A stretch of DNA of 64,000 nucleotides, taken from the NCBI RefSeq assembly GCF_003569915.1, contig NZ_KZ984446.1, positions 113,309-177,308 of the forward strand, read 5' to 3'. This document shows positions 50,613 to 61,984 of this stretch, one piece after another. The notes under the pieces were generated by a model, which searched no databases, was not told where the DNA came from, and saw nothing but the letters and a program-made list of their open reading frames with translations. Source of the stretch: Comamonas testosteroni (GTDB taxonomy: Bacteria > Pseudomonadota > Gammaproteobacteria > Burkholderiales > Burkholderiaceae_C). The position numbers and the translations under genes were made by a program. Position 1 is the stretch's first letter; each line of letters begins with the position of its first letter.

Positions 50613-51396
50613 ATTCGGCGGACTTGTAGGCGGCCGCCAGGTCCTTGGCCCATTGCGTGTCCTTGTCCTTGGTCTTGACGGCCACGATGTTCAGATAGTG
50701 CTCAGGCGTTTTTTCCAGCAGCACCGAGTCAGACAGCTTCATGCCCGAGGAGATGGCAAAGTTGCCATTGATGATGGCGTATTGCGCATCATCGAGCGCG
50801 CGCGGCAGATGGGCGGCATCGAGCGGCACCAGCTTGATCTTCTTGGGGTTGGAGGCCAGGTCCAGCTCGGACACGCGCAGCGGGTTCACCCCCTCTTTGA
50901 GCTTGACCAGCCCGGCCTGCTGCAGCAGCAAAATGCCGCGCGCCAGATTGCTGGGGTCATTGGGCAGCGCAATACGGTCACCATCTTTCAGCTCCGCCAG
51001 CGACTTGCGTTGCTTGCTGTACACGCCCATGGGCGCAATCGGCCCCTGTACCAGCGCCGTCAAATCGAGCTTGCGGTCGCCCTTGAACTGGTTGAAATAC
51101 ACCTCGTGCTGGAAGAAGTTGGCGTCCAGCGAGCCATCGGCCAGCGCCAGATTGGGCTGCACATAGTCGTTGAACTCCACCAGACGGACTTTGTAGCCCT
51201 TCTTCTGGAGGATGGGCACGATGCCCGATTGCAGCTGGTCGATATTGGAGCCAGCGGTGCCACCAATGATCAGCTGCTTTTTGCTGGCATCCTGCGCAGC
51301 AGCGGGCAACGCGCTCAGTGCCAGACCGGCTGCGGCCAGCATCGTGCTTGCCAGAATGCTGCGGCGGTTACGGGCGGCAGAGAGAAAAGAAAACAT
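50554..51396 (-). CDS. MetQ/NlpA-family substrate-binding protein, copy 1
   Basis: This 280-residue protein has a signal peptide ending ALPAAA-QDAS and the NlpA-family body (GGTAGSNIDQLQSGIVPILQKKGY, VEFNDYVQPNLALADGSLDANFFQH, PNDPSNLARGILLLQQAGL). The family binds D/L-methionine or similar ligands for ABC import. There is no lipobox cysteine, unlike typical MetQ, so it is soluble. AAGGAG precedes ATG 51396. Copy 2 lies upstream and is clearly a duplicate. No metN or metI gene is nearby. Confidence 0.88.
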   Translation of the reverse strand: MFSFLSAARNRRSILASTMLAAAGLALSALPAAAQDASKKQLIIGGTAGSNIDQLQSGIVPILQKKGYKVRLVEFNDYVQPNLALADGSLDANFFQHEVYFNQFKGDRKLDLTALVQGPIAPMGVYSKQRKSLAELKDGDRIALPNDPSNLARGILLLQQAGLVKLKEGVNPLRVSELDLASNPKKIKLVPLDAAHLPRALDDAQYAIINGNFAISSGMKLSDSVLLEKTPEHYLNIVAVKTKDKDTQWAKDLAAAYKSAEFKAVVDSKFAGYAKPAFLQ

Positions 51397-51516
51397 GCAA
51401 GCTCCTTGTCGTTGGGTGATGTGTTGCATCCAGTATCACAACAAGGCTTGAGATTTCTAACTAATAAAAACCCATCCCCATATTCAGAAAACATCTGAAG
51501 CAGAATTGATAACGCA

Positions 51517-51541
51517 TGAAAAAGGGCCGCATCGCGGCCCT
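51517..51541 (-). terminator. Terminator between the two MetQ-like genes
   Basis: On the minus strand AGGGCCGC-GAT-GCGGCCCT is followed by TTTTTC. It ends the copy 2 transcript, so copy 1 probably has its own promoter in the ~120 bp that follow. Confidence 0.85.
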
Positions 51542-51561
51542 CTGTGTGGAGCAAGGTGTGC

Positions 51562-52398
51562 TTACTTCAGGAAAGCAGGCTTGGCATAGCCGGGGAACTG
51601 ACTGTCCACCACAGCCTTGAACTCCGGCGACTTGTAGGCAGCGGCCAGATCCTGCGCCCACTGCGACTTTTCGTTGCCAGACTTCACGGCCACCACGTTC
51701 AGGTACTGATCGGGGGTCTTTTCCAGCACCACGGCTTCGCTGAGCTTCAGGCCCGAAGACACGGCAAAGTTGCCGTTGACCACCACATAGTCCGCATCTT
51801 CCAGCACACGGGGCAGTTGCGCAGCTTCCAGCGCCACAAACTTCAGCTTGTGGGGGTTGGCGGCCAGATCCAGCTCGGAAATACGGGCGGGGTTCACACC
51901 AGCCTTGACCTGCACCAGCCCGGCTTGCTGCAGCACCAGCAAGGCGCGAGCCAGGTTGCTGGGGTCGTTGGGCAAAGCCACCTTGGCGCCACTCTTGATG
52001 TCCGCCAGGCTCTTGTGCTTTTTGCTGTACACACCCATGGGCGCCACGGGGCCTTGCACGATGGCGGTCAGCGCCAGCTTGCGGTCGGTCGTGAACTGGT
52101 CAAAGTAGGCGCGGTGCTGGAAGAAGTTGGCGTCCAGCGAACCATCGCTCAGCGCCAGATTGGGCTGAACATAGTCGTTGAACTCGACCAGCTTGATCTT
52201 GTAGCCCTTTTTCTGCAGCTGGGGCAGGATGCCTTTTTGCAGCAGGTCATAGTTGGAGCCCGCTGTTGCGCCGATCAGCAGGTTTTTCTTGGCGGCATCA
52301 TCAGCCATGGCGGGTGTGCCCGCGGCGGCCAGCAGGGCCACTGCGGCCGTTGCCAGAACGGCACGGCGGCTGGCGGCAAAAGAAAAACGTGCAGACAT
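51562..52398 (-). CDS. MetQ/NlpA-family substrate-binding protein, copy 2
   Basis: This 278-residue protein parallels copy 1 throughout (GATAGSNYDLLQKGILPQLQKKGYK, VEFNDYVQPNLALSDGSLDANFFQH, LPNDPSNLARALLVLQQAGLV) and has a signal peptide ending TPAMA-DDAA. GGAG lies before ATG 52398. A terminator separates it from copy 1. The C-terminal ends of the two genes are especially alike (AGYAKPAF against PGYAKPAF). They may bind different ligands; the permease and ATPase are not in the window. Confidence 0.88.
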   Translation of the reverse strand: MSARFSFAASRRAVLATAAVALLAAAGTPAMADDAAKKNLLIGATAGSNYDLLQKGILPQLQKKGYKIKLVEFNDYVQPNLALSDGSLDANFFQHRAYFDQFTTDRKLALTAIVQGPVAPMGVYSKKHKSLADIKSGAKVALPNDPSNLARALLVLQQAGLVQVKAGVNPARISELDLAANPHKLKFVALEAAQLPRVLEDADYVVVNGNFAVSSGLKLSEAVVLEKTPDQYLNVVAVKSGNEKSQWAQDLAAAYKSPEFKAVVDSQFPGYAKPAFLK

Positions 52399-52553
52399 GA
52401 ATCACTCCTTGAAATCAAAACCGGGCAGCGCGAAGATCGGTTTTTTGCGCTGCAGCAATACGCCAAGTATGAACCCACCTAGGGTTAACTCTAAAGAATA
52501 AAAAGCCATCTGTTTATCTGCATCCGCATATAAAACTACCAGGGAGTTACCAA

Positions 52554-53573
52554 ATGCCATCACCCTCCTCCACTCACGACCTTCTCCAGCACAGCGGCCA
52601 CATCGGTCGGGTCAAAGGCTTGCTGGTGGGCCATTTCACCGACAGCCGCCGCCCCACGGGCTGCACCGCCGTGCTTTGCCCCGAGGGCGCAGTCGGCGGC
52701 GTCGATGTGCGCGGCGCAGCCCCCGGCACGCGTGAGACGGATTTGCTGCACCCCAGCAATCTGGTGCAACAGGTGCACGGCATCATGCTCAGCGGCGGCA
52801 GCGCCTGGGGGCTGGATGCCGCCACAGGCGCCGTGCGCTGGCTGGAGGAGCAAGGCGCTGGCCTGAACATCGGCGTGGGCAAGATTCCGCTGGTGCCCGC
52901 CGCCGTGCTGTTTGACGTGATGATGGGCGACTGGAAGATTCGCCCCGATGCGGCGGCAGGCTATGCCGCATGCCAGAGCGCCAGCACCGACCGCCCCGCA
53001 GAAGGCAGCGTAGGAGCCGGTGCCGGAGCGGTGGTCGGCAAGGTCTTTGGCCATGAGCGCGCCATGAAAGGCGGCATTGGCACGGCCAGCTTTACGGTGG
53101 ACGGCGTGACCGTGGGCGCCATGATTGCCTGCAATGCGCTGGGCGATGTCTTCAACCCGTTCGACGGCCAGTTGCTCGCAGGCGCCCGCACTGCGGACGG
53201 CAAGCAGTTGCGCGGCACGCGTGATGCATTGCTGGCAGGTGAAGAGCCCCGCCCCGTGCTGGCGGGCAGCAATACCACCATCGGCGTGGTGGCGACCGAT
53301 GCGCAAATCACCAAGGCGCAGGCCCACCGCCTGGCTGTGGTGGCCCACGATGGCCTGGCCCGCGCTATCAACCCCGTGCACACCATGAGCGACGGCGACA
53401 GCCTGTTCGCCCTGGGGACCGGTCAGTCCAGCAAGAGTCTGGGCATGATGACGCTGTGCACGCTGGCCGCCGAAGCCGTGGCCGTAGCCACCGCACGAGC
53501 TATTTTGCTGGCCCGTGCCGTAGCGGTCGCCGGGCAGACCAGCTTGCCGGCTGCCACGGATTTGCATCGTTAA
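52554..53573 (+). CDS. P1-family (DmpA-like) peptidase
   Basis: This 339-residue protein fits the L-aminopeptidase/D-esterase (P1) family, which self-cleaves to expose an N-terminal nucleophile. VKGLLVGHFTDSRRPTGCTAVLCPEGAVGGVDVRGAAPGTRETDLL is the N-terminal block in pieces typical of the family, and SGGSAWGLDAATG is another. The likely cleavage and nucleophile site is SNTTIGVVATDA, near residue 242, with a threonine. There is no signal peptide. It should hydrolyse small peptides or amides in the cytoplasm. The gene is divergent from the MetQ-like copy 2. Confidence 0.9.
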   Translation: MPSPSSTHDLLQHSGHIGRVKGLLVGHFTDSRRPTGCTAVLCPEGAVGGVDVRGAAPGTRETDLLHPSNLVQQVHGIMLSGGSAWGLDAATGAVRWLEEQGAGLNIGVGKIPLVPAAVLFDVMMGDWKIRPDAAAGYAACQSASTDRPAEGSVGAGAGAVVGKVFGHERAMKGGIGTASFTVDGVTVGAMIACNALGDVFNPFDGQLLAGARTADGKQLRGTRDALLAGEEPRPVLAGSNTTIGVVATDAQITKAQAHRLAVVAHDGLARAINPVHTMSDGDSLFALGTGQSSKSLGMMTLCTLAAEAVAVATARAILLARAVAVAGQTSLPAATDLHR

Positions 53574-53654
53574 TTGGCGGTGTTGATGTGCCGTATCAAC
53601 TTGCTCTGTGTGGGTGGCAGCCAGAGCCATCCAATGTGCACCAAGCTACTGAAT

Positions 53655-53710
53655 TGATAGCTTCCAGCGCTTAATATTCAAGGACTAGCAAGCTGTTTTA
53701 GTCAAATTTC
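53655..53710 (+). repeat. Dispersed ~55-bp repeat, copy 8
   Basis: TTGATAGCTTCCAGCG head, AAGGACTAGCAAGC core and TTTTAGTCAAATTT tail. Its tail contains the stop codon of the DUF1631 gene (on the minus strand) and encodes the last residues of that protein. Confidence 0.85.
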
Positions 53711-55921
53711 TGCCAGCCGCGTCAGTTGGCCCTGCGCCAGCAGCTTGTCCCGCATGCGGCGGGTCATGCTCTGGGTGCTGCCATCTTCTGCGGTGAACAG
53801 GAACAGGCTTTGCTGCGGGCTCACCCAGGTCAGTTGGGTGCGCAACTGCTGGCGCTCGCTGCGCAGCTCCACCCAGGTGCCCAGTGCCCATTGGGCGCAC
53901 GCATCGTCTTTGGCGGCAACAGGCGCCGGGGCCATCTGCACCGCCACCTGCGGCTGCGCCGCATGCACCACCTCCGTCAGCACGGGCAGGTTTTCTGGCA
54001 AGCGAGGTTGAACAGGCGCGGCCTGAACCTGCAACGCAGTGCTGGCCACAGGTGTCTCTGCCACAGCGGCGGCACCACCTCTGGTGCCAGCGCTTATCTG
54101 CGCGTGCTTGCGCCCATCGCTGGCTGCGGGCCCACGCGCTGTCGCTTCCACCATGTCCAGCACGCGCTGCTGCAAGCTGCCAATGCGGGCAGCCAGCGCG
54201 GCAATCTCCACGTCCGATCGCCCCACACTGGTCAAACCGCGCGCCAGTCGACGCTGCAGCTTGGGCGCCAGAGAAATCAACCGCCCCACGTCCTGCGCAG
54301 CCTGGGCCGATACGCTCCACAACAGGCTGGGCACCAGCGCCAGATAGCCACCGGGGTCACGCTCTGCACCGTCTTTCTGGCGGCGCTGGGCATGGGCGAT
54401 CACTTCGGCCCAGGGGCCGGTCACAAAGTCCAGAATGTCTTCGGGCACGCCCTGGGCACTGGGCAGATTGCGAATCGTCAGCGCAATGCTGCGCGTATCG
54501 GGCGGGGCCTGGATCAGCTCACGGGTCGATGGCTTGTCCAGCAGACTCAGCGCCGAACTCATCAAGCCCTGCTGCGTGGAATGCTCGGCCTCAGCAAAGC
54601 TGCTGAGCGACGGGGTGAACGCATTGTCTGGCGGCCATTGCTCGCGCACAAACTGCAGCGCCAGCGCAAACACCTGCGCGTTGATCTGCGCCAGCCCCGC
54701 CAGCTTGCTGGCCGCTGTTTCCGCCACGCCGATGAAGTGCTCAAAGCCCAGCGCAGATTCGCTCACAAACCACAGGCTGCGGGCGGTCAGCTCATCGAGC
54801 AGCTGGCGCGCGGGGTGCTGTCTGTCCTCAAAAAAGGCCGCGTCATGCTCCACCAACCGGATCAGCGTGGGCTCCAGCTGCCTTAGCACCCGCTGCACTG
54901 CGGGCAGCAGACGGGTATCGCCCGTCATATGCGCCATCATGCGCTGCACGGTGCGCGCCTGCACCAGCGCGCGCGGGGCCTGCGTGGGCTGCGGCAGGTT
55001 CAGTTGCCCCAGATCGCTGGGCATCAATGAGGGCGAAACCGTCTGCAATGCCGTGCTGGAATAGGACGACCAGCCCGTTTGCAGGCCAACGATGACATCG
55101 GGCTGTATCGTGGTCAGCGAAGCCTGCTCGGGCCAGCCCGCGAGCATGGAATCGGTCAGTGACTGTGGCACGGTATGGCAGCTGTCATCAATCCAGCGCG
55201 GGTCCGTGGCCAGCTCTTGCAGCAGGCGCAGCGTCATCAGGCTTTGCGGCTGATGGTCCGCCGAAGGCTCAACCCCATAGCGCGCCGGCAACACTCCGTG
55301 CTGCCGCAGCAAGGCCGCAGTGCGCGCGTATTCGGACACCAGAATGCCGCCCAGTTGCTGCCCCATCAGGTCGCGCCAGCATTGGGCCACCTCCATGGCG
55401 GGCTGCACCGCCGTCAGCGACTGATCAAGGGCATGCACATAGTTTTCGGGGCGCAGCGGGTTGCACTGGGGGTCCGCCGCTTCCAGGCCCTGCGCGCCGC
55501 ACATCAGCGCATCCAGGTCGGCCAGTGCCAGCTCCACCTGTGGGGCGACCATTTGCAGCAGCTTCTGCTCTGCTTTGAGCTGGCGGTTCGCTGATTCGGC
55601 CATGCTGACCAGCGAAGCCAGCGGCAAGCTGTCGGTATCCAGCGACTTGGCGGTAAACGAAAACGGCTGCCGGGCTGACAGAACCAGTGCTTCCAGCAGG
55701 TTCTGCGGATAGCTTTTGATGAGATAGGCACGGTGCTGCTGCAAATTATGTAGCGCAGCACCCAATATATCTCTGGACGTGGAGGAAAAATCAGTAAAAA
55801 GCGCCTGCTCCAGGGCGTACTCGGTACGCTGTAGCAGGCGCTGCATTAATGCGTCCGCGCCACGCACCGCCTGAACAAGGCAGGTGCGCAGCACAGATAC
55901 GGACGCGTGGGCGAGACTCAT
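53702..55921 (-). CDS. DUF1631 domain-containing protein
   Basis: This 739-residue cytoplasmic protein fits the DUF1631 family, found in gammaproteobacteria and betaproteobacteria. Long helical stretches with LSLVSMAES-like and LDALMCG-like segments run through it, and the C-terminus has a small domain with LGTWVELRSERQQLRTQLTWVSPQQSLFLFT resembling a PilZ-type fold. PilZ-like ends suggest a link to cyclic di-GMP, which is inference. ATG 55921 gives the start MSLAHASVSV; an upstream TTG at 55930 is less likely. Its last bases fall in a repeat copy. Confidence 0.8.
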   Translation of the reverse strand: MSLAHASVSVLRTCLVQAVRGADALMQRLLQRTEYALEQALFTDFSSTSRDILGAALHNLQQHRAYLIKSYPQNLLEALVLSARQPFSFTAKSLDTDSLPLASLVSMAESANRQLKAEQKLLQMVAPQVELALADLDALMCGAQGLEAADPQCNPLRPENYVHALDQSLTAVQPAMEVAQCWRDLMGQQLGGILVSEYARTAALLRQHGVLPARYGVEPSADHQPQSLMTLRLLQELATDPRWIDDSCHTVPQSLTDSMLAGWPEQASLTTIQPDVIVGLQTGWSSYSSTALQTVSPSLMPSDLGQLNLPQPTQAPRALVQARTVQRMMAHMTGDTRLLPAVQRVLRQLEPTLIRLVEHDAAFFEDRQHPARQLLDELTARSLWFVSESALGFEHFIGVAETAASKLAGLAQINAQVFALALQFVREQWPPDNAFTPSLSSFAEAEHSTQQGLMSSALSLLDKPSTRELIQAPPDTRSIALTIRNLPSAQGVPEDILDFVTGPWAEVIAHAQRRQKDGAERDPGGYLALVPSLLWSVSAQAAQDVGRLISLAPKLQRRLARGLTSVGRSDVEIAALAARIGSLQQRVLDMVEATARGPAASDGRKHAQISAGTRGGAAAVAETPVASTALQVQAAPVQPRLPENLPVLTEVVHAAQPQVAVQMAPAPVAAKDDACAQWALGTWVELRSERQQLRTQLTWVSPQQSLFLFTAEDGSTQSMTRRMRDKLLAQGQLTRLAEI

Positions 55922-55969
55922 AGCTCGCAAGAATACCCGTTCCAGCCGAAGCTGGAAGCATTTTGACGC

Positions 55970-57631
<1,662 letters not shown>

Positions 57632-57897
57632 GTCCGAATTGCTTTGAGTTACTTGAATTTATGCAAAAAAGTGTGCCGCTTTGCAGGGCAAACAAACCAT
57701 GATTATCGGTGCATGCGACAATACCCCTCGCAACAGGCGTCCAGTTGCCTGCTGCAGCAGCATTTCAGCTGGGGACAAAGGAAGCGTTTCCAGGCTCCCA
57801 ACACGCAAACTTTATCTGCCTACAACTGGCCAGGCAGCCCCACGGGCTGCCATGACAGGCTGATACCCCGCGCCCAGGATTGGCGCAACTGATCACA

Positions 57898-59736
<1,839 letters not shown>

Positions 59737-59770
59737 GTGATGAATCAGGGGGCGCAGGCTCCCTACCCCG

Positions 59771-59810
59771 AAGGGCTGCAATAGCCAATATTGCAGCCCT
59801 TCTGCTTTTT
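59771..59810 (+). terminator. Terminator after the DEAD-box helicase gene
   Basis: AAGGGCTGCAAT pairs with ATTGCAGCCCTT around a short loop and is followed by CTGCTTTTT, 34 bp after the stop. Confidence 0.88.
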
Positions 59811-59934
59811 CTGACCTTCTCTTGGCTCTGGGCTGACAGCCGGTCGCAAGCCTGCCGCTCTAACATCCACCTTGAATGTGCGAAGCTTGGAGTCCCCGTT
59901 TCGGGCATGTTCTTTTTCTCTTTTCGTGAAGACT

Positions 59935-61674
59935 ATGACTTTTTCATCCACACCCGTGCTCCCTCATGCTATTCAGGCTCCCGCTTCATGGAAGCGCAGC
60001 ATGCGCAGGCTCACGGCTGTGGGTATGGCTTGCATGCTGACGGCCTGCTCCACGGTCCAGCTTCCAGTCTGGACAGGTGCTTCTGCCCCACCCCCAGTGC
60101 AAAGTGGTACACCTCCCATCACCAAGACTACACCTGCAAGCCCTGCAATCAGCCAGCCTGTAGCTCCAGTGGCGCCACTCACACCGTTGCCCTACAACCC
60201 GGCCATTGAAGCGCGCTTCCCTGACCCCTCCGTCCGCTACGAAACACCCGGCCTAGGCCCCAACCGCCAGCAGTTCACCACCCAGACGGAAATGAGCGCA
60301 TGGCTGCAGTCGCTAGCCGGCAAAGTTGGCGACGGCCAGCGGCTGGACGTCGCCACCATTGGCACATCGCAGCGCGGCCTGCCCCTGCTGACACTGATTG
60401 CGACCCAGGGACAGAGCACACAGGCCACGGCACTGAACAGCAATGGCAAGCCCACCGTCCTGCTGGTCGGCCAACAACGTGGCGATGAGCCAGCAGGCGC
60501 AGAAGCCTTGCTGGTGATCGCCCGCGAACTGGGCAAGGGTGGCCTGCTGTCGCCACTGCTGCAGCAAATCAACATCATCATTGTTCCGCGCGCCAACCCC
60601 GACGGTGCCCAGGCCTTGACGCCACATACGGCCGACGGCACCGACCTAGCCCGGGACCACCTGATACTGAGCACGCCCGAAGCTCAGGCCTTGGCCAAGC
60701 TGAGCCGCAACTACCGCCCCGTTGCAGTCATCGATCTACGTGAATTTGCAGCCGCAGGCCCGTTTCTGCAGAAGTTCCAGGCCGTCCAGCGCTATGACCT
60801 GCTGCTCCAACCGGCTGCAACACCCAACAACCACGAGTTCGTTGCCAAAGCCGCCCGCGAATGGTTCACCAACCCCATGCGCAGCGCACTCGACTCAGCC
60901 GATATCAGCAACGAGTGGTACTCCGAACCCAGCGCGCAGTCGGGCGACCAATCGCTCTCCATGGCCCAGCCGACTGCCGACAGCCTGATTAACGCCAGCA
61001 CCCTCAAGAATGCAGCCTCCATCATGGTGGCAAGCCGTGGCTCCGACCTGAACCGGCTGCACATTCAGCGCCGCGTACACAGCCTGGTCACCGCCACCAA
61101 CAGCGCACTGCGCAATGCCGCTGCGAAAGCCAAGAACCTCCATCAGGTCGAATCCTTTGTGACACGCGATATCGCCTCTCAGGCCTGCCGTAACACCATG
61201 GCAATCCAGTCCCAGCTGACACCGGAGCAGCGCAGCATTGGCATGCTGCAAGCCGATTCAGGCCAGGAGTTGCAAGCACGCGTGGACTGGAACTCGTCGC
61301 TCACGCTCAAAGCCAGCCAGACACGCCCGCGCCCTTGCGGATATTGGGTGTCCGCCTCAGCCAGCCAGGCCGTGGAGCGGTTGCGCATGCTTGGCGCGCA
61401 AGTCATGCAAATTGCAGAACCAGGCCAGATGCTTGCCGACAGCTATCAAACGCAATCCTCCAGCGGCAATCTGGTGCTGACGCGCGGCGCCATTGATACG
61501 CCAATGAGCAGCTATTACGTCTCGCTCAACCAGGCCAAGGCCAATCTCATTGCCGCAGCACTCGAGCCTGACACCCCATACAGCTATCTGAGCAAGCATC
61601 TGATCACCATGCCATCCGATGTTGCGCGCGTGGTTGCCCCACCCTCGGTCGTGTTTGAAGAAGAAGCTGAATAA
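59935..61674 (+). CDS. M14 carboxypeptidase-like lipoprotein lacking zinc histidines
   Basis: This 579-residue protein has lipobox MLTAC at about residues 34-38; ATG 60001 would give a shorter, more usual lipoprotein signal. A Pro/Thr-rich linker follows, then a domain like bacterial M14-family zinc carboxypeptidases (LLVGQQRGDEPAGAEALLVIAREL; IVPRANPDGAQAL). In the family the first motif is normally HGDEPAG with a zinc-binding His; here it is Arg182, with Glu185 kept. The second expected His site reads IDLREF with Arg269. It may be a binding protein rather than an enzyme. It should sit on a membrane facing the periplasm. Confidence 0.75.
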   Translation: MTFSSTPVLPHAIQAPASWKRSMRRLTAVGMACMLTACSTVQLPVWTGASAPPPVQSGTPPITKTTPASPAISQPVAPVAPLTPLPYNPAIEARFPDPSVRYETPGLGPNRQQFTTQTEMSAWLQSLAGKVGDGQRLDVATIGTSQRGLPLLTLIATQGQSTQATALNSNGKPTVLLVGQQRGDEPAGAEALLVIARELGKGGLLSPLLQQINIIIVPRANPDGAQALTPHTADGTDLARDHLILSTPEAQALAKLSRNYRPVAVIDLREFAAAGPFLQKFQAVQRYDLLLQPAATPNNHEFVAKAAREWFTNPMRSALDSADISNEWYSEPSAQSGDQSLSMAQPTADSLINASTLKNAASIMVASRGSDLNRLHIQRRVHSLVTATNSALRNAAAKAKNLHQVESFVTRDIASQACRNTMAIQSQLTPEQRSIGMLQADSGQELQARVDWNSSLTLKASQTRPRPCGYWVSASASQAVERLRMLGAQVMQIAEPGQMLADSYQTQSSSGNLVLTRGAIDTPMSSYYVSLNQAKANLIAAALEPDTPYSYLSKHLITMPSDVARVVAPPSVVFEEEAE

Positions 61675-61708
61675 CAGCGGCAGATAGGCGACCCAGCCCC
61701 AAAAAGCA

Positions 61709-61743
61709 AAAACCCGCCGTGTCTGCGCATCGGCGGGTTTTTT
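61709..61743. terminator. Terminator after the M14-like gene
   Basis: AAACCCGCCG pairs with CGGCGGGTTT around an 11-base loop, with A and T runs on both sides. It marks the end of the ordinary chromosomal genes before the mobile DNA. Confidence 0.9.
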
Positions 61744-61984
61744 GACTTTTGGCCCCGACAGGGATCGAAAGATTTCATATCAAGCCCATAATTAAACGGA
61801 TTTACTTTACCAAACCCAAAAAGTACCAACAAAAATACCAACATTTTTTGTTAGTACCTTTAGGGGATCCCATGAGCCCATGAAGAGCCCCAACAGCAGT
61901 GCAGGTGCTGGCCATCTTTGACCGGCATTCCGCTCGGTGCTGACCCACATTCTTGAACTGACCAGCGGCAGCATGCGAATACGA
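61744..61984. other. AT-richer junction region with a long inverted repeat
   Basis: No gene is supported. At 61820-61862 a near-perfect inverted repeat built on AAAGTACCAACAAAAA surrounds the copy TACCAACA, giving repeated TACCAAC units. The composition is AT-rich compared with both sides. It could be an attachment site or a remnant of integrated DNA. Confidence 0.4.

Noticed and set aside
61750..61775. A stretch CCCCGACAGGGATCGAA resembling the 3' part of a tRNA read in reverse.
   Set aside because: No acceptor stem, anticodon arm or CCA end could be built, so it is neither a tRNA nor a secure attachment site.
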